DNA from: Hymenopellis radicata
Taxonomy: Eukaryota; Basidiomycota; Agaricomycetes; Agaricales; Physalacriaceae
DNA length: 37,987 nucleotides
Direction of reading: 5' to 3'
Assembly: GCA_015501595.1 (NCBI GenBank)
Contig: JADNRX010000496.1
Coordinates: 1 to 37,987, forward strand
The notes under the pieces were generated by a model that saw only the letters and a program-made list of their open reading frames with translations, was not told the DNA's origin and searched no databases. Position 1 is the stretch's first letter. Each line of letters opens with the position of its first letter. A program made the translations under genes and the position numbers. This document shows, piece by piece, positions 9,852 to 18,088 of this stretch.

Positions 9852-10749
9852 ATGGCCACCACGACGTCAAATGCCCAGCTTGCGCAGCTCCTCAGCGAGA
9901 GCTACCAGAAAATCGACCGCCTCAACGAAAGTCTCGCCGCGGAGAAACACCGCGCAGAGCACTACCAACGCATCGCGGAATCGTCGTCATCGCCGCAGAA
10001 TGGACACGGCGCAGACCTGCTCCTTGAACGCGTCCGGGTGGCAGAGGAGTGCGCGTACATCGCAGAGCGCCAGCGGGACGAGGAGGTCGTCCAGCGCGAG
10101 ACGATCACCCGGCTGTGGCACCAGCTGCGCAACTATTTGGCGCTGCTCGATACCCACCCAGTACTCGTTCCTCGAAGCTTCTTTCAGATGCTGCCATCCC
10201 CGCCCTCCAAACCCACATCCTTACACCCGTTATCACTGGCGCGCCGTCAAAGAAAGCCAGGAATAATAGCAATAGTCAGATGCATGGTACATATATTATT
10301 TTCCTTGCTTTCACTCTTTTCATTTTCCTAAAGCATCTCCAGACGCAGCTTCGACCTCTACTACATCTCTCGTCTCCGCTTTCGGCGAACCGACCAAGAT
10401 ATACGCCGCCGTGAACGAACTCGGACAGCGCACATGCCGTAACTGCGGTAATACAGGATGGTACAAGGAGGATAAATGCGTCGAGAAGTGGGGGCATGGG
10501 ACCGGGAACCGTGCGTGATAGGTACAAATTCCATCTTCGTTTTCGTCCTTGTCCGACACCGACCCCTCCAGATGCCAAAAGAAAATCAAGCGACTCGAAC
10601 ACCGCGGGATACTCGTGTCCGTCGATCCCATCCTCCAGCTCGCGCGGAATATTTTGCCTACTTCCTTCATCTCGTGCTCAGTCTCAGAACTCCATGGGCG
10701 TGATGCCCATCGAAGGATACCGAGCAGCGAATATCGTCGACCCGAGCCG
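9852..10749 (+). pseudogene. Captured host-gene fragment: coiled-coil N-terminus and Cys-rich, zinc-finger-like domain, introns retained
   Basis: The start at 9852 (cgATGGCCACCACG) opens a helical, Glu/Arg-rich segment (KIDRLNESLAAEKHRAEHYQ, VAEECAYIAERQRDEEVVQR) that should form a coiled coil. A one-base shift near 10150-10185 leads to a Ser/Asn/Lys-rich linker (PSKKARNNSNSQMH). Intron 10287-10342 (GTACAT, CTAA-type branch region, CTCCAG) joins to IYAAVNELGQRTCRNCGNTG. The Cys-rich block reads CRNC...YKEDKCVEKWG. Removing one G from the run 10490-10494 continues it as GPGTVRDR. Intron 10522-10571 then gives CQKKIKRLEHRG. The pattern CxxC...KC...(C)xxC looks like a small zinc-binding domain of fungal nuclear proteins, with one expected Cys replaced by Arg. 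I cannot name the family with certainty. Frameshifts and retained introns indicate DNA-level capture followed by decay. Confidence 0.6.
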
Positions 10750-11394
10750 GTGATGTACCATCCTCGACGCAACACACCGGCTTCCAGCCTTCCTTTGTAT
10801 GAGGCACCGTACACCGAACGGCCGCAATCTCGTTTTCATCTCCAAAGCGAAGGGTGCCTTCGACTCGGGTACTGTGGCGCTCACGAAGCCTGAAAGGAGA
10901 AGATGTTAAATGCATCATTGCATGACATGCAATCACGACTTTCCTCGGTCAGTTATTTTCCTCATCCCGGGCACACTTTCTAATTTTTGTAGTCTAAGCA
11001 GCTTGCGTACACACATCCTCCAGCTCAAAATGGATCAAGCTTGTTCATCGAGCTTGGTTCTTTTTGTAGGGAAGGCAGCTCTGTCATCATTCGCACACTC
11101 GCGCCTTTTTGCCAACGTCGCGCGCCTGCCGTAGACACGCCCTCCCTCACCTGCCCCAAAGGTCAATCATTTTCGCCCATTTCTGGGTCGATTCGGCTGA
11201 TGTTGGGATGGTTCCCTCTCTGAGTCCAAGAGAGGGCAGCCCTACAGTTTTTCTTTCGGTCGCGCTGTCTGCACCGCTGTCGTGCATGCACTTTCCCACC
11301 CTCATATTGTAGAGCAAATATTTTTTTTGACTGGGATAGTGACCGAGACCCTGTTGGGCCTTCCGTCGTCTCAGCAAAATACTACGGACAACAC
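10750..11394. other. Interior of the CATCASGAAA element, no recognised gene
   Basis: About 640 bp with only short frames that look random. Possible 3' remnants of the captured gene occur up to about 10890 (SSxQHTGFQPSFV-like wording). A hairpin-like CCTCTCT.GAGTCCAAGAGAGG lies near 11215-11235. Nothing else is recognised. Confidence 0.35.
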
Positions 11395-11648
11395 TGGTGT
11401 CGAGATGCCTTGAGATTCCTTAGGTCTTGCAGCAGAAGGACTGCTCTCCTCGGGCGTCTTGATGTGACTTAAGTCAATCATCACCGAACGCTCTGCTTCA
11501 GGACACCTCAGGTGGAGTTAACCTACATTAAGGTAAGGCTGTCTCCATCAAGGCTCCTATAGTGCCCGAGGCTCTTTTGTTGCCTCAAGTGCCTCAAGCA
11601 ATGACTCCTGCCTTGAGACACTTTGGGGCTAGAAGCAGTTTCCTGATG
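11395..11648. repeat. Right subterminal repeat zone of the CATCASGAAA element
   Basis: Contains CCTTGAG, CTTAAG, CCTCAAG and CCTTGAGAC motifs at close spacing, including CAGGACACCTCA at 11499-11510 shared with the left end. It ends in the right TIR (TTTCCTGATG). Confidence 0.6.
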
Positions 11649-11698
11649 AAACCCGCGGGCAACAAGACGTGCCTTGTACTTGTCAATAATCCCACCAG
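11649..11698 (-). pseudogene. Copia-A reverse transcriptase, N-terminal sliver
   Basis: Only about 17 codons, reading GGIIDKYKARLVARGF, the hallmark first motif of Copia RT. Upstream it is cut by Ngaro at 11699 and downstream by the CATCASGAAA element at 11648. The preceding half (VIGSKWVLRIKKK) is found at 18089 and up, the following half (TQVEGVDYF) at 7190 and down. Confidence 0.9.
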
Positions 11699-12040
11699 AT
11701 AAGAGAGATTTGGCCTCAACTGGCCGTAAGAGAAGGAGACGATGAAATGGAGATGACTGAGAGGGAAATATTCCCACAGATGGATGTAGAATGACTGAGA
11801 ATGAGAGATCACTTGGTATAGTGAAACTATTCCAAGTGTTGTGTTGAAGACTGGCGCTGCCGGCTTCACGGTCGTGATGGAAAGGGGAAAGGAGACCGTG
11901 ACGAATTCAAATGACCACCTCTGGTCATTGGAATTGGAGAGGGGAAGCCGGCTAGAGCCGACGGAACCCCAAGGCAGACAGACCAGTCTTGAGCGTGCGG
12001 GAAACCGAATTCGAGACGAATACCGAATCAGGAGATACCA
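11699..12040 (-). repeat. Ngaro terminal repeat B2
   Basis: 342 bp, matching 12287-12628 (B1) at a constant offset of 588. I saw no mismatch along the stretch. It forms the 3' end of the element. Confidence 0.92.
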
Positions 12041-12071
12041 CACACTGATGAACAAGGCGAGGGTGGGCGGG

Positions 12072-12286
12072 AGAAAAGAAAATGAGATGAATGAATGAGG
12101 AGCGGGATACTGAACCCGCGAGGAGTCGAGGACAACGGACACGACGACCAGCAATACCCCAAAGAATTGGATTGCTGTCTCGTTGTATGTACATGTAAAT
12201 TGTACACGACGACGGCCCTAGATGGCCTGCACTATCTTATCCTTAGATAAGTTTATCGCTCGTTCCTCGCGATAACTTATCGCGGA
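12072..12286 (-). repeat. Ngaro internal repeat A2
   Basis: 215 bp identical to A1 at 17874-18088 (offset 5802). It abuts B1 without a gap; a 31-bp unrepeated spacer (12041-12071) separates it from B2. Confidence 0.92.
12268..12284. promoter_or_regulatory. 17-bp palindrome at the Ngaro B1/A2 junction, candidate recombination site
   Basis: CGCGATAACTTATCGCG is a perfect dyad around one central base. It lies two bases from the B1/A2 boundary. The same sequence is at the outer terminus (18070-18086). A related half-site, GATAAGTTTATCGC, lies about 20 bp away. The role is inferred from position. Confidence 0.5.
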
Positions 12287-12628
12287 ATAAGAGAGATTTG
12301 GCCTCAACTGGCCGTAAGAGAAGGAGACGATGAAATGGAGATGACTGAGAGGGAAATATTCCCACAGATGGATGTAGAATGACTGAGAATGAGAGATCAC
12401 TTGGTATAGTGAAACTATTCCAAGTGTTGTGTTGAAGACTGGCGCTGCCGGCTTCACGGTCGTGATGGAAAGGGGAAAGGAGACCGTGACGAATTCAAAT
12501 GACCACCTCTGGTCATTGGAATTGGAGAGGGGAAGCCGGCTAGAGCCGACGGAACCCCAAGGCAGACAGACCAGTCTTGAGCGTGCGGGAAACCGAATTC
12601 GAGACGAATACCGAATCAGGAGATACCA
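12287..12628 (-). repeat. Ngaro internal repeat B1
   Basis: 342-bp copy of B2 (11699-12040); its other end is in contact with the noncoding 3' part of the recombinase gene. Confidence 0.92.
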
Positions 12629-12887
12629 ACCCGAGCGAAGGCTCACACAACTGATTCGGGCAGAGACGAATTCAGTTTCCCCAACCAGAGGCAGAGCGAG
12701 GATATCAACAGTTTTAACATACATCATATTTGGCGAATAACGATTCACGTAAGGTAATAGCTAGTAAGAGCAACAGTAAATTTATGCTAACGGACATATG
12801 CAAGTAGAGTATCAGTCCATGTCATCTAACGAACCATCGTAAGGTTTAAGGAGTGCAGCGGGGATCTTGTTAGATACCCGAAACTTT
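12629..12887 (-). other. Noncoding stretch between Ngaro recombinase gene and B1
   Basis: About 260 bp, AT-richer than the coding part, without a recognisable frame. It should serve as the 3' untranslated region of the recombinase message. Confidence 0.4.
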
Positions 12888-14416
12888 TCAAATACAGCAG
12901 CGAGTTCCACTAAGTGAGCGTGACGATAAGCTTTTTGAAGTTGAGAGTGGAATAATTTCCTCCATCCGGCGCCAGTATAGCAGAAAAGCGAGGGAAGTCC
13001 ATCCGCCCGTCGCTGCCACCGTTTCTGGAGGAACGCCCGCAAGCAAGAGCTCTACTGCACCCCCGATGCGAAAACTGTGGCCATGGATGTGGTACAGTCC
13101 ACGAGAATCCCACGACTTGCGGCCAAAGGAGAGGAAAGAGCTCTTGGAAAGGTGAGACCACTTTTTCGGAGATGCGGCATATGCGAAGAGCGGGGCGTCC
13201 TCCGTAACTGAGGCGTTAACCGAGAGGTGATTGCGTAAGGCCGCCACAGGACAGAGGTCGTCATCACGCGCAGTCAACGTGACGTTCGCGCCCTCCTCCT
13301 TAGTCGTCTTTGACCAAGGTATATGGAAGTGCGCCGATGAGACGCCACCTCGCAGTCGAGAGAACTTCACCCTAGTCAAATCAGCATTGATCCGATAATG
13401 AGAAAAACAAACGTACTGGACAGCACGCGTGACATGGTAGGTGGGGTCGAAATCGGCAGTCTTGGCCACTACAATTTCTCCAAGACGTCGACAACCCCAG
13501 AATGCACATGCTGCCGCGGCCCACACGGCGGCGTCTATCGGCTTCTTCAGATCCACGTCCTCCCTGAGGGCAATCAAGTGCTCCAAAGACACCGGAGCGC
13601 GAAGCGGTCGCTTGTGATGCGCGCCTTCCTTCCTTGCGGATGTGCGAGCCATCTGAACCCAGCGATGGTCGCCGCACCATGGCGCGTTATTGATGTCGTG
13701 CCAAGCTTTGAGACCGCTCATCCAATTCTTGATTGCGCCTCCCCCGACCGAACCCTTGTACTCTCCGATGAATGCACACAGTAATGCGTAGGATGCTGGC
13801 ATGCGTTTCTTCTCGGAAATATCGTAACGGTCGCAGAATTGATGGAAGCGTATAAGGCCCGCTGCGTAGGTGACCTTTGTGCTGGGCGCGTATGCGTTGC
13901 GCAGGGAGGAGAGGGCTAGCTCCACCAGCTCTGAAGGAAGTTCCTCGTCCAACAGCTGACGGTGAAGCACAGCGTACTCGGAAGACCACCCAAATAGGCG
14001 ATCACCCGCGGGGATATCAGGTCGTATGTCGTTGTTGACGATCCGGTTGGACTTTTTTGGTTTTCGTGTTGATTTCGCTGATGGACGGGATGAAAGTACA
14101 AGAGAGCGCGATGTGCGCGACGGCAAGTGATCCACTGGTTGATTGAAAGGTGGTGGAAGCGAAGACTCGAGTAAAGGAGGGTCATCTGATGATAAAGCAA
14201 ATATGGAGGACTTGAAGATGTGACTGGAGTTGGCTGAAGGAATTGGAGGAGCTGGGGGGCAGGAGGTGGTGATGATTTGAATGAGAATGAAAATATTGAT
14301 GGAATCGACATGGTTCGGGAGTCAGAGAGGCGCGGCGGCGACGATCCATCAATTTCGTCGCCCTCACTGCTACCCACGGCGAAAGGCGCCGCAAATCTAA
14401 ATGGTGTACTAGACAT
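12888..14416 (-). CDS. Ngaro tyrosine recombinase (YR)
   Basis: Catalyses insertion of the circular element DNA into the genome. The C-terminal catalytic domain shows the four YR landmarks: first Arg in CRRLGEIVV, HxxR in GHSFRIGGA, a TGGWTS box and the nucleophile Tyr in LLYWRRMEEI. An N-terminal helical SAM-like part (AYAPSTKVTYAAGLIRF, ALLCAFIGEY) precedes it. The catalytic frame is open from about 14316 to 12888 but lacks an early ATG. The best start is the ATG at 14416-14414, which overlaps the stop of the RT gene. Its Ser/Pro-rich leader is one base out of frame with the rest. Reading seven instead of six G in the run 14254-14259 would join them, so this is either a homopolymer error, a real frameshift or a missed intron. 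Domain assignment is certain, the start is not. Confidence 0.87.
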
Positions 14417-17400
14417 TGACAAGAAACTCGCGAAGCTCGTCAGGGAGCGTGATTCGGGTGTGAATTTTCATATCCGGTGGACCAAATTCCCCGCGCGAGA
14501 TGGGGTCAGCCGGATTGACAGCAGTCGCCACGTATTCGTATGCGGGTGAGATGCCCGTAGCGACAAGTGTGGTAAAAGAACGACGGATGGAGAGATTAAT
14601 GAAAGGGTTTGGGCATCGACCTTTGCGAAAGGCGCCAATCGAGCCATCGTTATCCGAGTGAACAAGGAGGTGAGCGTCCCTCACGCCCAGAGCCTGAAGG
14701 AAAAGGAAGAGGATTTCGATTGCGACTGTCTCCAGCCAGCCGATGTCGCGACCTGGCGCGAGTGCTTTCCAATTCGGTACAAGGCGGAAGGCGGCCCATC
14801 GACCCCGGATAAGGATCCCGATACCCCACGAGGTTGATGCGTCCACGTACAACCTCAGGTCAATGGGTGGACCCAACGCCTTCAGCGGACGCGTGAAATG
14901 AGGTTCCGACAGCTTCCGCACCCACCACTTGACATCCGAGATGACCGAAGGTGGCGGGTGGCGACGAATGAACTCGTTGCCCTTGAAGGATGAAGCAAAG
15001 TTGGACAGGGATGAGAGATAGGCGGTGCCCGTCGTGTGGACAAATGCCACATGACATAGCGACCCGTGAATCTTGTTGATTTCTTCCAGAGTACAAGCCG
15101 CGCCTGAGAAACATGCAGCGAATACCTCCGCGCGCTGCAAAAACTTCAGGCGCTTCTCCTCCGTGAAGCCAACCCAACGCTCTGCAAAATGCCAGAGATA
15201 TCCAATGAAGACCGTCAAGAAGACAAAGTCAAGATCGCCTTTGTCGTTCCAGGGAGTCATAAGAGGCGCGACCATGGCCATCATGTCGTCGTGGTCGAAA
15301 TCATAACGGAACTTGCCCACTGCAATATGCCCGTCGGGTTTGGCGAAGCGGACGTTCTTGATGTCGTCTTCGTACTTGAGACCGACATCCACGCCCTGAG
15401 CCTCCCATACGTGCATGAGCGCGTTCGCAATCATCCCCGCGTTACTGCTGGCGGACGCAGCTCCGAACGGGAAAGTATGCTCAATGTAGAAATCATCCAC
15501 GTTGCCTTGAACACAAGGACGTCAGAAAGGACAAACGCGCTATGACGCGACAGAATCACCTTGGAAAACCAAGTACGGCTTGTGATCTGGAAGTACGGGA
15601 CACGTGCGATGAAATTTCGCAATATCTTTGGTACACGCTTGTGCACCGGGAGGCGCATTCGCCACCTGAAGATGAAGTCAGCCACATGGCTTAAGACAAG
15701 TTATGAGTTATGCGAGACGCCTCACTACGGAGTGCTCGGGAGACGCCTCACAACGGAGTGCTCCGGACGATGACATCCCAACGAGGGAGTCAGGCAAGGC
15801 GTCTCACGCGAGAACACCGAGCGAGGATGACGAAAATAGAAAAAACACCTGCACAGAAACTTCCCCAAAATACAGAACAAAGAAATGCAGTCTATATACC
15901 CTTAAACACGACAGAGACTACTCACGATTTGTTCGACCTGGGGCGCCATATCGAAATGAGTCGGAAAGTCCTCCTTGTGGATATGACGGTTGACAGCCGG
16001 TGCGTCGTGACAATCCTTCGACAAGTGGCGGCACACGCGCAACTTGTCCGGCAGTCCCGGACCCTGCGTGGTCTCCGAGACGATGAGAGGAGAGGAGTGA
16101 AATGGACCACGCAGGATCCGTTCCGCATCAGAACGAGAGAAAGGACCAGAGATACGACCTGCGGCAAGCTCGTCCGCGATGTACTTGTCGACAGCAGATT
16201 TGTGCGTGCGACAAGAAGGGTGATTAGGGATTATAATGGTTGAAGTCAAGGGAGGCATGCGACCGAGCGGAAAACCGTTACGCAGATTATTGCAAAGGAG
16301 AGGATATTTCGATAAAAGATTATGCTGAGAGAGTAAGCGTTCGAAGGCGTCAACGTCGTAAGGTGTAACAATTCTTGAGAATATTTCATTGTCGAGTTCG
16401 GTAGCATTGGGCAAAGGCGGTCGGTGAATAATCGTATCAGAGAAGTCGGTGTAGCAAAGGAATGGACGGGATGAGGATGGGGCATCTTCAAGGTCGCTCG
16501 CGGCAAGAGTAAGAGAAGGCGTGGTGGTCCCTGGAACCACACCAAGAACAGACGTCGAGGCGATCTGTGTCGGGGTGGGTGCACTTCCCTGTGCGGCGAC
16601 GTTGAAGAGGCTGCAGATCTGGACTCTCGAGGTCGGGTGGAGGAGGTTCTTGTCCCTGACGATGCCCCAGATCGGCCTCGTGTTTGACTTCTGTGAGTGG
16701 TTAGTGGAGAGGTGCCCCCGCTCGCCACACGCGAGGCATACAGGGGAGACGCCCTCTCCCGGGCCGCGACGCGTACCCCGAAAGGACCCGCGCGAGGCTC
16801 CATCACCGGAGCCTCGCGCGGATGAGTTCTTCCCAGAGCGAGCGGCGACGTCCGCACGCTCCCTCTTCAACGCTTCTTCCACCAACAAAGCTGCCTGCTT
16901 CTTCGCGTTGTAGGTGATCAACGCATTAGAGTACTCACGGTCGTAGAAAGCCCCGTCGTATGTCGTAGGCGTGACAGCATACTCGTGCCTCAACTTTGCC
17001 TCGACCGGAGCCCATGCTTCGTACTCGGCGACCTTCTCCGTGAGTGTGTCGAAGAATGAGTAGTGTTGGGACCAACGAAGCGCGTACGGACCCCGTGCAC
17101 CCGCCTTATCTCTCAAACGGCAGAATCTGAGGCGATTCTGAGCGCACTCAGTATATTCTCCGTACGACGGGCGAACGTCGTCACCGAAGCGCTTGACAAG
17201 CTCTTCGACGTTGAGGATGTAGCGACGAGCTACCGAGCCGGGCGCGGGATTCGCTTTGATGATGGGGAGGGTAGCAGCATTCTCCCAGACGTAGCGCAGC
17301 GCGGAGTTGGAGAAGACGGACTGTGGAAGGGGAGTCACGTCTTCAGTATCATATAAACTCTGGTGAAATTTGACGTCGAGCTTAGCTCCGGGAGCCCTCT

Positions 17401-17854
17401 GCACTTCCTGCGTCGTGTCCATGACCTTGTTGTCCTTCGGCGCGTCAGCAGCAGCCTTTGCGTCCTCCTTCTTCTTCTTCTCATCCGCCTTCCATGCGGC
17501 GACGCCGTTCCAAATGTACATCGGGACCTTTTTTACATGAGATAAGAAATCAGTCTCGCAAAATGAACGCTCTTCCTCCCGAGTAAAAGAGATATACGAA
17601 GCGGCAGGAGAGCCTGCGCTCGTCACACCGGCGGCACCCAACGTAAAATCCATCGTCTTTTGCTGACGATCGAGGTTTTCCGCCTCGATGTCCGCGTTTT
17701 TCGAGAGACGGAGCGTGATGTCGAGCTTCTTGAACATGGCACACACGGCGGCAGTGGTGTGCGTCCTGCGCGCGCGTGGCGGCGGCGGCGGCGGTGGTGG
17801 CGGCGCCGGCTGCGTGGGTTGACCCGGAGTCTGGCCTTGTGTTGGTTGGGCCAT
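14409..17854 (-). CDS. Ngaro gag-reverse transcriptase-RNase H polyprotein, two introns
   Basis: Start at 17854 (TTCACCATGG). Exons are 17854-15926, 15665-15560 and 15505-14409; all phases agree, giving about 1040 residues. The N-terminus is Pro/Gln-rich, followed by a helical gag domain and a knuckle of type CxxCx4Hx4H (C372, C375, H380, H385). RT follows from about residue 550: YIADELAAGRISGPF, KLRVCRHLSKD, FDMAPQVEQI, then motif A (TKDIAKFHRTCPVLP) and PFGAASASSNAGM. The catalytic YxDD motif is GLKYEDDIK. RNase H shows LRLYVDAST, ETVAIE and LVHSDND. The family is the fungal Ngaro branch of DIRS retrotransposons, with gag fused to RT. The stop TAG at 14411-14409 overlaps the recombinase ATG. 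No disabling mutation was seen once both introns are removed. Confidence 0.88.
15506..15559 (-). other. Intron 2 of the Ngaro polyprotein gene
   Basis: 54 bp, GTGATT...TTCAAG. Splicing joins PYLVFQ-G to NVDDFYIEHTFPFG in frame. Confidence 0.75.
15666..15925 (-). other. Intron 1 of the Ngaro polyprotein gene
   Basis: 260 bp, donor GTGAGT, acceptor CTTCAG. It joins PQVEQI to VANAPPGAQACTKD. It is long for a fungal intron and holds a 26-bp direct repeat (GAGACGCCTCAC..., near 15709-15760). Without splicing, translation would stop just inside it. Confidence 0.78.
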
Positions 17855-17873
17855 GGTGAAAAGGAACGGTGGA

Positions 17874-18088
17874 AGAAAAGAAAATGAGATGAATGAATGA
17901 GGAGCGGGATACTGAACCCGCGAGGAGTCGAGGACAACGGACACGACGACCAGCAATACCCCAAAGAATTGGATTGCTGTCTCGTTGTATGTACATGTAA
18001 ATTGTACACGACGACGGCCCTAGATGGCCTGCACTATCTTATCCTTAGATAAGTTTATCGCTCGTTCCTCGCGATAACTTATCGCGGA
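17874..18088 (-). repeat. Ngaro terminal repeat A1
   Basis: 215-bp copy of A2 (12072-12286). It is the 5' end of the element and ends outward with the palindrome CGCGATAACTTATCGCG at 18070-18086. It probably contains the promoter. Confidence 0.92.
18070..18086. promoter_or_regulatory. 17-bp palindrome at the Ngaro outer end, candidate recombination site
   Basis: Second copy of the dyad at 12268-12284, here two bases from the junction with Copia-A. Position at both places where circle formation and insertion must cut suggests it is the strand-exchange core. Confidence 0.5.

Larger units (their letters stand above)
7191..11648. mobile_element. 4.46-kb DNA transposon-like element with TIR core CATCASGAAA (CACTA-like features, no transposase)
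   Basis: The left end reads CATCACGAAAATGG and the reverse complement of the right end reads CATCAGGAAACTGC, giving a short terminal inverted repeat. The flanks are AA at 7189-7190 and AA at 11649-11650. Removing the element and one AA restores the Copia RT wording ARGF-TQVEG in frame, so the ends are well fixed. Both subterminal 250-300 bp are packed with CCTYAAG/CTTRAGG motifs, as in CACTA-type elements. A short TSD, short TIR and subterminal repeats point that way, but the terminus is not CACTA and I see no transposase. It is probably a non-autonomous carrier: inside are a minisatellite (7636-8096) and a captured gene fragment (9852-10749). Confidence 0.75.
11699..18088 (-). mobile_element. 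Ngaro-type (DIRS order) tyrosine-recombinase retrotransposon, structurally complete
   Basis: 6390 bp in minus orientation. The ends form split direct repeats: A1 (18088-17874), coding region, B1 (12628-12287), A2 (12286-12072), B2 (12040-11699). This is the A1-ORFs-B1-A2-B2 layout of Ngaro/PAT elements. It encodes gag fused to RT and RNase H (two introns) and a separate tyrosine recombinase; no DDE integrase or protease was seen. There is no target-site duplication: joining 18089 to 11698 directly restores the Copia RT frame (RIKKK-AGGIIDKYKAR). That is expected for integration of a circular DNA by a tyrosine recombinase. It looks young, with one possible homopolymer frameshift. Confidence 0.92.

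Noticed and set aside
11699..12628. Ngaro repeats taken as LTRs of a Gypsy-type element
   Set aside because: Order A1...B1-A2-B2, absence of DDE integrase and protease, presence of YR and lack of TSD fit Ngaro.
18045..18088. C-terminal tail of the Copia-A integrase-side frame
   Set aside because: These 14 codons are translated Ngaro repeat A1, not Copia protein.
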